The notes: generated from the sequence alone by a model not told the origin. DNA of 5,776 nucleotides from Micrococcales bacterium (GCA_024640585.1 JAHEEQ010000083.1:1-5776), one strand, 5' to 3'. Positions 1-5,376 are shown, counted from the first letter of the stretch. Made by a program: numbers and translations.

Positions 1-64
1 CAGCCACGAAGTTTGCAAGTGCAGCCACTAGGACCGCTACATAATTTATTTCTGGGTAAACCAT
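1..64 (-). CDS. Partial small membrane protein, DUF1761-like (N-terminus only)
   Basis: Only the first 21 codons lie inside the window; the gene continues beyond base 1. Read on the minus strand from the ATG at 64-62, the protein starts MVYPEINYVAVLVAALANFV. A short polar lead followed by a hydrophobic helix containing LVAALANFV is the usual opening of DUF1761 family proteins, which are small predicted four-helix membrane proteins of unknown function. The start is supported by a GAGGTG ribosome binding site four bases upstream. Twenty-one residues cannot prove a family, and another small membrane protein could begin in a similar way. Confidence 0.5.
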   Translation of the reverse strand, partial: MVYPEINYVAVLVAALANFVA

Positions 65-68
65 TTCG

Positions 69-74
69 CACCTC
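69..74 (-). promoter_or_regulatory. Ribosome binding site of the DUF1761-like gene
   Basis: The minus-strand hexamer GAGGTG lies four bases before the ATG at 64-62. It matches the anti-Shine-Dalgarno sequence and fixes the start of the truncated gene. Confidence 0.55.
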
Positions 75-80
75 ATTCAG

Positions 81-110
81 ATTAAGGGGCAACTTTAAAT
101 GTTTATTCAA
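81..110 (-). promoter_or_regulatory. Weak candidate promoter for the DUF1761-like gene
   Basis: On the minus strand a -35-like TTGAAT (bases 110-105) is followed after 18 bases by a -10-like CTTAAT (bases 86-81). This would place the transcript start near base 74, just before the ribosome binding site. The boxes are only partial matches to the sigma70 consensus in AT-rich DNA, so this is a low-confidence call. Confidence 0.25.
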
Positions 111-221
111 ATTGACAGGCTTAACCGCTAGATTTCGCGAGTTGCAAAATAGCAACAAAAACCGTCCTCAGAGATGAGTTCAAGAAGGCGTTAGTCGATG
201 ACTTTCAGCAAGCTAACGCGC

Positions 222-241
222 CAACCGGCAACCGGCAACCG
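222..241. repeat. Short tandem repeat, 7-bp unit, nearly three copies
   Basis: The unit CAACCGG is repeated at 222-228 and 229-235, with a third copy at 236-241 that is identical for six bases before it diverges. It lies in the GC-rich patch between the first two genes. Such a short repeat probably arose by slippage; no function is evident. Confidence 0.7.
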
Positions 242-426
242 AGCACGGTGGAACTGAAGGGTGACGGGTTGAGGGATACCTCAAAATCTCGGAAGTGGAC
301 CAATGGCCCAAAACTCACACCCAAACATGGTGCTACAAATATCTAAAGGACAATTTCAAGCAATTTGTGGATACGATTGGACCAGCACCATAGATCGATT
401 TGAACATGTAGACCTACTTCGGGCAA

Positions 427-440
427 TGCATGCTCATGCA
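427..440. repeat. 14-bp inverted repeat TGCATG-CT-CATGCA
   Basis: Two perfect 6-bp arms surround a 2-bp centre. The centre is too short for a stable RNA hairpin, so if the repeat is functional it would be a dimeric DNA-binding site. It lies about 110 bp upstream of the SDR-like gene, far from any promoter I can argue for, and may be chance. Confidence 0.3.
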
Positions 441-533
441 GTAGTGACTTTCTTGACTCAAATTTCATGATTTAAATTTCTGTATTGAATAGGTAAATAA
501 GGTCTTTTGGCTCAAGCACGGGCCGACTAATTG

Positions 534-539
534 TATTTA
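534..539 (+). promoter_or_regulatory. Candidate -10 box for the SDR-like gene (possibly leaderless)
   Basis: TATTTA ends ten bases before the GTG at 550, so transcription could begin within a few bases of the start codon. No Shine-Dalgarno sequence is visible there, which fits a leaderless mRNA of the kind common in actinobacteria. No good -35 box is found at 16-18 bases, so the call is tentative. Confidence 0.25.
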
Positions 540-549
540 GCCTCTGTTC

Positions 550-1263
550 GTGGTGCGGAAATATTTAGTTATTGGATCGAGTTCAACTGTTGGTTCAGCA
601 GTTGTTTCACATATCCAAAACATAGGTGGCAAAGTCATTCGCATTGATGCCCACGGGGGAGATATCAACGTAGATTTCAGCACAACAGCTGGAAGGCTTG
701 AAGCCATCGAAAAGGTTTTGGAATTTGATACATCACCGATTGACGGAATTATTTCCACAATTAAAACCAGTGCAAACAAACCGATTTCCATCTCAATGAA
801 TTTCTTTGGCATCACGCAATTTATTGAAGGTTTGTATGATGAACTGAAAAAAAGTGATTCTCCGCGTATTTGCATTTTGAATTACTATGAAAGTTGTGAT
901 GAAACATCTGCGGAACTCGTGGAGAGCATGTTGCATTCCAATGAAAAGAAATCCCTAAAAATTGCGCAACAGATTCTTGAACTCACTCCAGCGCTGGCCT
1001 ATCAAACCTACACTTCTAGTCAAATGGCATTGAAACTTTGGGTTCAAGAAGTAGCGCTCAAATGGCATTGGAAACGGCGCGGTATTTTGATAAACACAGT
1101 CAATGCAGACCATTCAAGCGCACCCACAAAATTAGCCGAACTTCTCGTTTGGCTTGCAAGTCCTGCAAACCAAACTCATACTGGAGAGGTTTTTAGCGAA
1201 GACCAAGTGCCTTTAGCAAGTACGGCTCCAAATCATCAGCAAGGGTTGTTGAATAACTCTTAG
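550..1263 (+). CDS. Divergent SDR-family Rossmann protein lacking catalytic residues
   Basis: The 237-residue product resembles short-chain dehydrogenases of the 3-alpha-hydroxysteroid dehydrogenase/carbonyl reductase type. What is visible: a beta-alpha nucleotide-binding start (VIGSSSTVG, residues 7-15), an acidic residue after strand 2 (D33), a helix matching the family's VNYFG region (SMNFFGITQFIEG, 82-94), and a C-terminal LAELLVWLASPANQTHTGEV (195-214) typical of the family. What is missing: the middle glycine of TGxxxGxG is T13, the NNAG motif is absent around residues 69-76, the active-site YxxxK reads YTSSQ (Y154, Q158), and the loop between the N182 region and the last helix is short, so the substrate lid seems deleted. 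It may be a pseudoenzyme that still binds a dinucleotide. The GTG start at 550 has no ribosome binding site and a second GTG follows at 553; translation may be leaderless. The last 24 codons overlap the opposite acyltransferase gene. Confidence 0.75.
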   Translation: MVRKYLVIGSSSTVGSAVVSHIQNIGGKVIRIDAHGGDINVDFSTTAGRLEAIEKVLEFDTSPIDGIISTIKTSANKPISISMNFFGITQFIEGLYDELKKSDSPRICILNYYESCDETSAELVESMLHSNEKKSLKIAQQILELTPALAYQTYTSSQMALKLWVQEVALKWHWKRRGILINTVNADHSSAPTKLAELLVWLASPANQTHTGEVFSEDQVPLASTAPNHQQGLLNNS

Positions 1264-3136
1264 TGAAATGTTTTTCGTCAACATATCTAATGACATTCTT
1301 ATCTACTGGGGAGCAGAATCCATCTGGACAAATTGTTGAAGTCAGGTCCACTAACTCTACAAATTGGCTTTCATCTACGACTGAACTGAATTCTTCAGAA
1401 GTTAAATAAAACTCAGACGCACCAATTCCACAAACTTCTTGATAATCCGCATTCGCTGCAATGCACTCAGGTATAAAGAAGCTAAAGCGAGGTGTGCTGC
1501 GAATTCCCATGATTGGTATTCCAGCAGCAACTAGTGGTTTCAAGATTTTTTGATCTCGCTTTGAAAGTTCCTCTTTTGTGGCTTCCAAATTAGCATGTGT
1601 TGACTCCATGACAACAAGATCAGGTTTTGACTCTTTAAGTTTCGAAACTACTTCTTCTCGCCAATTATCGCAAAAATCAGAAAGGTTTGATGTTGCGTGA
1701 GTGCAACCCTCTTTAACCATTACCTGAATTTTCCAGTTGTATTTGTCGGCTGATGGAATAACCGCATCGAACCATTGACCAGCGGTTGAAGTGCCGACAA
1801 TCACGATTGTCTTGTCTGCATTTTGGTTTCCGTAGTTACAAATTTCAACTACTCCTGGTTGACAATCGTATCTCACATAGCTTGGGATATCTTGTACAGC
1901 AGTTTCTAGCGAAGGAACTAAATCTTTATATACGTCCGAAGATCCTTCAAGGTTTGCACTTTGCTGTGTGAAAACTAGAAGTGGAACAAGTGCAAAAGAA
2001 CCAATCTGAACCATAGCCCGCTTTGGCTCTGCAAGACCGCCAACTTTGTTCACAATTAAATCAACTAGTTTTTGCAATGCCCAAGCAAGTCCAATTGATA
2101 ACAAAGTCAAACCAAGAGCTGAATAAATATTCATCTGGTTGTTTTCTGCTAAATTATGCTGAGTTACAAAATTCGGAATCAATCGATCACGATTCGCATC
2201 GGTGTAATACCGGTAGATAATCATCAATGGCCAATGAATTAAGTAAATACCGAATGTGAGGAATCCGAGCTTTTGCATAAATTCAGTATTGAGAATTTGT
2301 TGGAAAAATGTCTCGCCAGATGTGGGTGCTAGAAGAGTAATAGCCGCTAAGACCGCAAATGCGAATCTAATCCAACTTCCAATTGGCTCTAACCCGAAGA
2401 TAGGCAAGATTCCCAAAACAAAAATTATAAAAAATAAAACTTCTGCAATTCGCATTTCGAATTTTCGCTTGCCATATCTCCAGTTCATTCCACCTATAAC
2501 TAATCCGACCAAGAATGCCCAGGTCCAATTAATTGTGCTGAAGTGATATGCGGTTGTACCGTCAAACATGATGGCATCAAGAATGCTGAGAACAAGCGCA
2601 AGTGCTCCAATTGCTATGAAACTAATTTGACGAGTCGATGGACTCATTTTGATCAGCAACCGAGAAATCACATATCTAACAACACCCAAAATAACTGCGT
2701 ATTGGACGAGTACTGACATGGCCCAAAGACTCATAGATGGGCTAAGGATTGTTTCGCGATTCCAATAATCCGATGTGTTCGCAACTTCATATATATTTCC
2801 GTAGCCGAGGCTCATAGCAAAAATGGATTTCATCCATGCTGCTCTGTGCATCACATCAACTGAGGAAAGAATCCAAATTGAAATCGCAAGAAGGACAAGG
2901 TGCATAGGTAATAGAAGTCTCCAAAGAGAACTTCGCACATCCGGCCAAAAGTTTAATTTTTCACCCGCTGCAATCGCACGCTTGATTTTTGCACCACTTA
3001 GAAATCCTGTGATTACAAAGAAAAGGCTGATACCCGATGTAAGACCAGAAATTGTTGAATAGTGAGCAGCTAGGACAATGAAGGCTGCGATTACTCGAAG
3101 ACCGTTGATTTCACGGATAAAAATAGGTTTTTGCAC
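1193..3136 (-). CDS. Membrane acyltransferase 3 (OafA-like) with C-terminal SGNH domain
   Basis: About 647 residues from the GTG at 3136-3134. Residues 7 to about 360 form the multi-helix acyltransferase-3 domain: FIREINGLR at the N-terminus, the catalytic-type histidine H25 in LAAHYS, LFFVITGFL in helix 2, and YLIHWPLM near residue 298. One further helix (about 376-392) leads to an extracytoplasmic SGNH-like domain with block I GTSTA (448-452, serine 450), the CPDGFC motif (603-608) and the final DEKH pair (D620, H623). Proteins of this architecture O-acylate cell-envelope sugars or glycans, the membrane part moving the acyl group outward and the SGNH part transferring it. The substrate cannot be read from the sequence. 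Block I is GTST rather than GDSH. The frame stays open upstream to GTG at 3160 and ATG at 3241, but those starts would run through the divergent operon's promoter and palindrome. The GTG at 3136 gives the usual short lead before the first helix. No start has a clear ribosome binding site. Confidence 0.88.
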   Translation of the reverse strand: MQKPIFIREINGLRVIAAFIVLAAHYSTISGLTSGISLFFVITGFLSGAKIKRAIAAGEKLNFWPDVRSSLWRLLLPMHLVLLAISIWILSSVDVMHRAAWMKSIFAMSLGYGNIYEVANTSDYWNRETILSPSMSLWAMSVLVQYAVILGVVRYVISRLLIKMSPSTRQISFIAIGALALVLSILDAIMFDGTTAYHFSTINWTWAFLVGLVIGGMNWRYGKRKFEMRIAEVLFFIIFVLGILPIFGLEPIGSWIRFAFAVLAAITLLAPTSGETFFQQILNTEFMQKLGFLTFGIYLIHWPLMIIYRYYTDANRDRLIPNFVTQHNLAENNQMNIYSALGLTLLSIGLAWALQKLVDLIVNKVGGLAEPKRAMVQIGSFALVPLLVFTQQSANLEGSSDVYKDLVPSLETAVQDIPSYVRYDCQPGVVEICNYGNQNADKTIVIVGTSTAGQWFDAVIPSADKYNWKIQVMVKEGCTHATSNLSDFCDNWREEVVSKLKESKPDLVVMESTHANLEATKEELSKRDQKILKPLVAAGIPIMGIRSTPRFSFFIPECIAANADYQEVCGIGASEFYLTSEEFSSVVDESQFVELVDLTSTICPDGFCSPVDKNVIRYVDEKHFTKSYSTTLADDLEPYLLKALGLR

Positions 3137-3151
3137 CCGCGTAGCGTACGC

Positions 3152-3164
3152 ATTTGTCACAAAT
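3152..3164. promoter_or_regulatory. Inverted repeat ATTTGT-C-ACAAAT upstream of the sulfur operon promoter
   Basis: Perfect 6-bp arms surround one central base, and the repeat abuts the proposed -35 box. That position suits an activator or second repressor site in the divergent control region. It also covers the alternative GTG (3160) of the acyltransferase. Chance occurrence is possible. Confidence 0.35.
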
Positions 3165-3193
3165 TGAGGACTTTTTGCCCTGACATGTCTAAT
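3164..3193 (+). promoter_or_regulatory. Promoter of the sulfur operon
   Basis: A -35-like TTGAGG (3164-3169, four of six bases matching TTGACA) is separated by 18 bases from TCTAAT (3188-3193, five of six matching TATAAT). Transcription would start near base 3200, inside the palindrome at 3193-3206, about 70 bases before the proposed GTG of the flavoprotein gene. This is a consensus match only. Confidence 0.5.
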
Positions 3194-3206
3194 ACCCCTA
3201 GGGGTA
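3193..3206. promoter_or_regulatory. Perfect palindrome TACCCCTAGGGGTA, probable operator
   Basis: Fourteen bases are perfectly self-complementary, with four C then four G flanked by TA on both sides. The site begins on the last base of the -10 box and covers the expected transcript start, the classic place for a repressor. TA, C-tract, G-tract, TA dyads are characteristic of operators bound by CsoR/CstR-family repressors, which sense Cu(I) or sulfane sulfur; the gene downstream is sulfide-oxidoreductase-like. The family match is from memory of operator style, not from a search. No repressor gene lies in the window. Confidence 0.55.
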
Positions 3207-3216
3207 ATCTCCGATT

Positions 3217-3224
3217 TAGGAGGT
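3217..3224 (+). promoter_or_regulatory. Strong but oddly placed Shine-Dalgarno sequence
   Basis: TAGGAGGT is an almost ideal ribosome binding site, yet no ATG, GTG or TTG lies 5-10 bases after it. The next start codon is the ATG at 3240, 15 bases away, which opens a ten-codon frame. The flavoprotein's GTG is 44 bases away. Confidence 0.4.
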
Positions 3225-3239
3225 CTGAACGAACCTGTC

Positions 3240-3272
3240 ATGCGGCAAGTTCGACTTCAGAAACTAAAGTGA
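3240..3272 (+). CDS. Possible leader peptide, 10 residues, coupled to the flavoprotein gene
   Basis: An ATG at 3240 opens the short frame MRQVRLQKLK, ending at TGA 3270-3272. The stop overlaps the GTG start of the next gene in a GTGA arrangement, so ribosomes ending the leader could restart on the flavoprotein, which has only a weak ribosome binding site of its own (AGAAA at 3259-3263). The strong Shine-Dalgarno sequence at 3217-3224 is 15 bases from this ATG, longer than ideal. The peptide is basic, lacks cysteine and resembles nothing I know. It may simply be an accidental frame in the 5' leader. Confidence 0.25.
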   Translation: MRQVRLQKLK

Positions 3273-4516
3273 AGAAATTAGTAGTCCTAGGTGCTGGAAC
3301 CGCTGGCACAATGGCAGCCAATAAATTACGTAAAAAACTATCCAAATCAGAATGGTCAATCACAATGGTTGATCAAGATAACAAACATATTTATCAACCA
3401 GGTTTGTTGCTCATGCCATTTGGTGTCTACCAACCAGAAGAACTTGTGAAGAGCCGAAAGCGATACCTCGCTTCTGGTATTGAATTGATTCTGACTGAAA
3501 TTGATCGAGTAGATGCTGAAGTGAAAACTGTTTCGCTAAAGAACGGCACCACTCTTGACTACGACTACTTAATTATTGCAACAGGCACATCGCCACGACC
3601 AGACCAGACACCTGGTATGGATGGCGAACTTTGGAACGAAAAAGTATTCGAATTCTTCACACTTGAAGGTTCGACCGCACTTCGCGACAAGCTACGCACT
3701 TGGGAAGGTGGCAAATTAGTTGTTCATGTCACTGAAATGCCAATCAAATGCCCAGTTGCACCACTTGAATTTTGTTTCCTAGCTGACGCATTCTTTGAAG
3801 AAAAAGGAATGCGTGACAAGGTTGAAATTACTTACGCAACACCACTTGAAGGTGCATTCACAAAACCAGTTGCAAGTGCCGCTCTTGGAAATATGCTCGA
3901 CGAGCGCAAAATAAATCTTGAGCCAGATTTCATGATTGAAAGTGTTGACAACGAAGAAGCCAAAATTGTTTCGATGGACGAACGTGAAATCCCATTCGAT
4001 TTGCTCGTAACCGTGCCACTAAACATGGGTGCTGATTTCATAGCTAGATCAGGTCTTGGAAACGACTTGAATTATGTGCCAGTCGACAAGACCACACTAC
4101 TTTCAAAGAAATATGACAATATTTTTGCTATCGGCGACGCATCAGATATCCCGGCATCCAAAGCAGGATCAGTTGCTCACTTCTCCATCGATTTGTTCAG
4201 CGAAAACTTCGTAGAACACGTCGAAGGAAAACCAATGAAAGAACTATTCGATGGACACGCAAATTGCTTCATCGAATCAGGTCATGGAAAAGGTTTGTTA
4301 ATTGATTTCAATTACGAAACTGAACCACTAACTGGCACCTACCCGCTTCCAGTTGTAGGTCCATTCTCACTTCTAAAAGAGACTCGACTAAACCACTGGG
4401 GCAAACTCGGTTTTCGCTGGGCGTATTGGAACATGTTGCTACCTGGCAGACCAATGCCAGTTTCAGCTCGCATGTCAATGCTCGGCAAAAAAATTCCTAA
4501 AACACTAAACAAATAG
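3269..4516 (+). CDS. Sulfide:quinone oxidoreductase-like FAD flavoprotein
   Basis: The 415-residue product has the two-dinucleotide-binding-domain fold of sulfide:quinone oxidoreductases: VVLGAGTAGTMAANKL (5-20) binds FAD, YDYLIIATGT (98-107) is the linker motif, and FAIGDASDIPASKAG (286-300) is the second FAD contact. C161 in PIKCPVAP and C333 in HANCFIESG sit where the redox cysteine pair of this family is expected; C169 is an extra cysteine. An amphipathic tryptophan-rich tail (about 374-397) could attach it to the membrane. SQR proteins oxidise sulfide to sulfane sulfur and pass electrons to quinone. This subfamily, usually beside TusE and DsrE genes, is to my knowledge poorly characterised, so a persulfide or protein-bound substrate is possible. 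I chose GTG 3269 because it directly precedes the first FAD strand; the frame is open upstream to 3131, but those residues look non-coding and cover the promoter. First gene of a three-gene operon. Confidence 0.85.
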   Translation: MKKLVVLGAGTAGTMAANKLRKKLSKSEWSITMVDQDNKHIYQPGLLLMPFGVYQPEELVKSRKRYLASGIELILTEIDRVDAEVKTVSLKNGTTLDYDYLIIATGTSPRPDQTPGMDGELWNEKVFEFFTLEGSTALRDKLRTWEGGKLVVHVTEMPIKCPVAPLEFCFLADAFFEEKGMRDKVEITYATPLEGAFTKPVASAALGNMLDERKINLEPDFMIESVDNEEAKIVSMDEREIPFDLLVTVPLNMGADFIARSGLGNDLNYVPVDKTTLLSKKYDNIFAIGDASDIPASKAGSVAHFSIDLFSENFVEHVEGKPMKELFDGHANCFIESGHGKGLLIDFNYETEPLTGTYPLPVVGPFSLLKETRLNHWGKLGFRWAYWNMLLPGRPMPVSARMSMLGKKIPKTLNK

Positions 4517-4521
4517 AAAGG
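4515..4521 (+). promoter_or_regulatory. Ribosome binding site of the TusE-like gene
   Basis: AGAAAGG overlaps the TAG stop of the flavoprotein gene and lies nine bases before the ATG at 4531. It selects that ATG over the in-frame TTG at 4522 and points to cotranscription with the gene before it. Confidence 0.6.
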
Positions 4522-4530
4522 TTGGACATC

Positions 4531-4845
4531 ATGCCTGTCACCGAAATTGCTGGCGCACAAGTCCATGTAAATGAAGAAGGTTTCCTCACCGAATTCGATG
4601 AGTGGAACGAAGAGATTGCCATAGTTTTGGCAAAAAACATTGAAATTGAACTAACAGATGCACATTGGAAGCTGTTGAAGTTTCTTCGCGATGATTTCAA
4701 AGATCAAGGAGAAACCGCCACCACCCGCCGTGTTGCAACCGTTGGTGGCATTCCAGTAAAAGAACAATTCGAATTGTTTCCTAAGAAGCCTGGCAAGAAA
4801 ATGTCTTACATTGCCGGCTTACCAAAACCACACGGCTGCGTCTGA
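4531..4845 (+). CDS. TusE/DsrC-family sulfur carrier with a single C-terminal cysteine
   Basis: The 104-residue length and the whole layout fit the DsrC/TusE family: GFLTEFDEWNEEIA (17-30) is the conserved N-terminal helix region, HWKLLKFLRDDF (45-56) the central helix, and IAGLPKPHGCV (94-104) the flexible C-terminal arm. The penultimate C103 is the invariant persulfide-carrying cysteine. In true DsrC a second cysteine lies 11 residues earlier; here that position is S92, so the protein belongs to the TusE-type group and cannot form the trisulfide or disulfide loop used with dissimilatory sulfite reductase. It probably carries sulfane sulfur between the flavoprotein and the DsrE2-like protein encoded on either side. 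A role in tRNA thiouridine formation, as for E. coli TusE, is less likely because TusBCD partners are absent here. It begins 14 bases after the flavoprotein stop. Confidence 0.88.
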   Translation: MPVTEIAGAQVHVNEEGFLTEFDEWNEEIAIVLAKNIEIELTDAHWKLLKFLRDDFKDQGETATTRRVATVGGIPVKEQFELFPKKPGKKMSYIAGLPKPHGCV

Positions 4846-4850
4846 GAGGT
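4845..4850 (+). promoter_or_regulatory. Ribosome binding site of the DsrE2-like gene
   Basis: AGAGGT overlaps the TGA stop of the TusE-like gene and precedes the ATG at 4858 by seven bases, fixing the start and showing operon-style packing. Confidence 0.6.
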
Positions 4851-4857
4851 AAATACG

Positions 4858-5376
4858 ATGAACGCAATTATTCCTAACTTCGATAACGAAGGTTCTGAAG
4901 GCCGCAAGATCGCCTTCATTTGCTCAAAAGGAAACCTTGATATGGCTTATCCAGGTTTGATTCTTGCAAATGCCGCTCTTGGTGAAGGTATCGAGACACA
5001 TATCTTCTTCACCTTCTGGGGCTTCGACATGATTATCAAATCACGTATGAATGATTTGCAATTCTCTCCAGCTGGAAACGCTGCCATGCACCTACCTGTT
5101 GGCGACATGCACTTACCACAATCAATGGCTCCTCTTCCTGGCATGACCGCAATGGCAACAAAAATGTTGAAGAAACAGATCGCAGACATTGGTGTACCAA
5201 CAGTGCCCGAAATGCTTGAACAAATTGTTGGCGCTGGTGGCCATCTATGGGCTTGCCGCATGTCAGCTGATATGAACAAAGTAGATGAATCAGACTTGAT
5301 TGATGATCTTGAAGCAATTATCAACGCTTCAGACTTCATCGAAATGACTGATGGCGCTCAGGTAATTTTCATCTAA
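4858..5376 (+). CDS. DsrE2-like sulfurtransferase (DsrE/DsrF/DrsH family)
   Basis: The 172-residue protein has the DsrE2 type of the DsrE/F/H fold. After a 15-residue lead comes the first strand KIAFICSKGNLDMAYPG (17-33), then ANAALGEGIETHIFFTFWG (37-55), a methionine- and proline-rich middle (about 77-100), and the diagnostic GGHLWACRMSADM (127-139) with the conserved C133, the likely persulfide-bearing residue. C22 is a second candidate. Known DsrE2 proteins accept and pass sulfane sulfur, usually with TusA, rhodanese or DsrC-like partners. Here the partner is the TusE-like protein ending 12 bases upstream. No TusA, rhodanese or heterodisulfide-reductase-like genes appear in the window, so the final sulfur acceptor is unknown. 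Tandem stops TAATAA end the gene, followed directly by a strong terminator, which makes this the last gene of the operon. Confidence 0.88.
   Translation: MNAIIPNFDNEGSEGRKIAFICSKGNLDMAYPGLILANAALGEGIETHIFFTFWGFDMIIKSRMNDLQFSPAGNAAMHLPVGDMHLPQSMAPLPGMTAMATKMLKKQIADIGVPTVPEMLEQIVGAGGHLWACRMSADMNKVDESDLIDDLEAIINASDFIEMTDGAQVIFI

Larger units (their letters stand above)
65..549. other. Intergenic stretch without a supported gene; GC-rich patch and broken reading frames
   Basis: No open frame here has a credible start, ribosome binding site and family resemblance. A GC-richer patch (67 of 120 bases G or C over 181-300, counted by hand) stands out from the AT-rich flanks. Short stretches in all three plus-strand frames look vaguely protein-like: an open frame from 125 to about 345, one from about 265 to a TAG near 393, and one from 273 to a TGA at 468-470 that contains an ATG at 327. 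They are interrupted by stops and I recognise none of them. The stretch may be the remnant of a decayed gene or ordinary non-coding DNA. It also contains a small tandem repeat at 222-241 and a dyad at 427-440. Confidence 0.4.

Noticed and set aside
222..241. The CAACCGG tandem copies as a CRISPR array or attachment site.
   Set aside because: The unit is 7 bp with no spacers, and there are no cas, integrase or tRNA sequences nearby; simple slippage explains it.
537..875. Minus-strand open frame of 112 codons opposite the SDR-like gene.
   Set aside because: It is antisense to a gene with clear family structure, matches no family I know and has no supporting ribosome binding site.
1786..3062. 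Several plus-strand open frames of 61-96 codons opposite the acyltransferase gene.
   Set aside because: All lie within the antisense of a long membrane protein gene and show no family resemblance.
3144..3151. The 8-bp palindrome GCGTACGC.
   Set aside because: Eight-base palindromes are common by chance, and this one has no extension or special spacing to the promoter boxes.
3193..3206. The TACCCCTAGGGGTA palindrome as an RNA hairpin terminator.
   Set aside because: A perfect palindrome with no loop cannot fold stably as RNA and no T-tract follows; a DNA-binding site fits better.
3131..3268. In-frame upstream extension of the flavoprotein gene to a TTG at 3131 or an ATG at 3185.
   Set aside because: The first FAD-binding strand starts right at the GTG at 3269, the usual N-terminus of the family. 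The upstream residues look non-coding and would span the promoter and palindrome.
4531..4845. Reading the TusE-like protein as true dissimilatory DsrC.
   Set aside because: The second redox cysteine is replaced by Ser and no dsrAB genes are in the window.
4947..5339. Minus-strand open frames of 130 and 93 codons opposite the DsrE2-like gene.
   Set aside because: They are shadows of a strongly recognisable gene on the plus strand and have no recognisable content.
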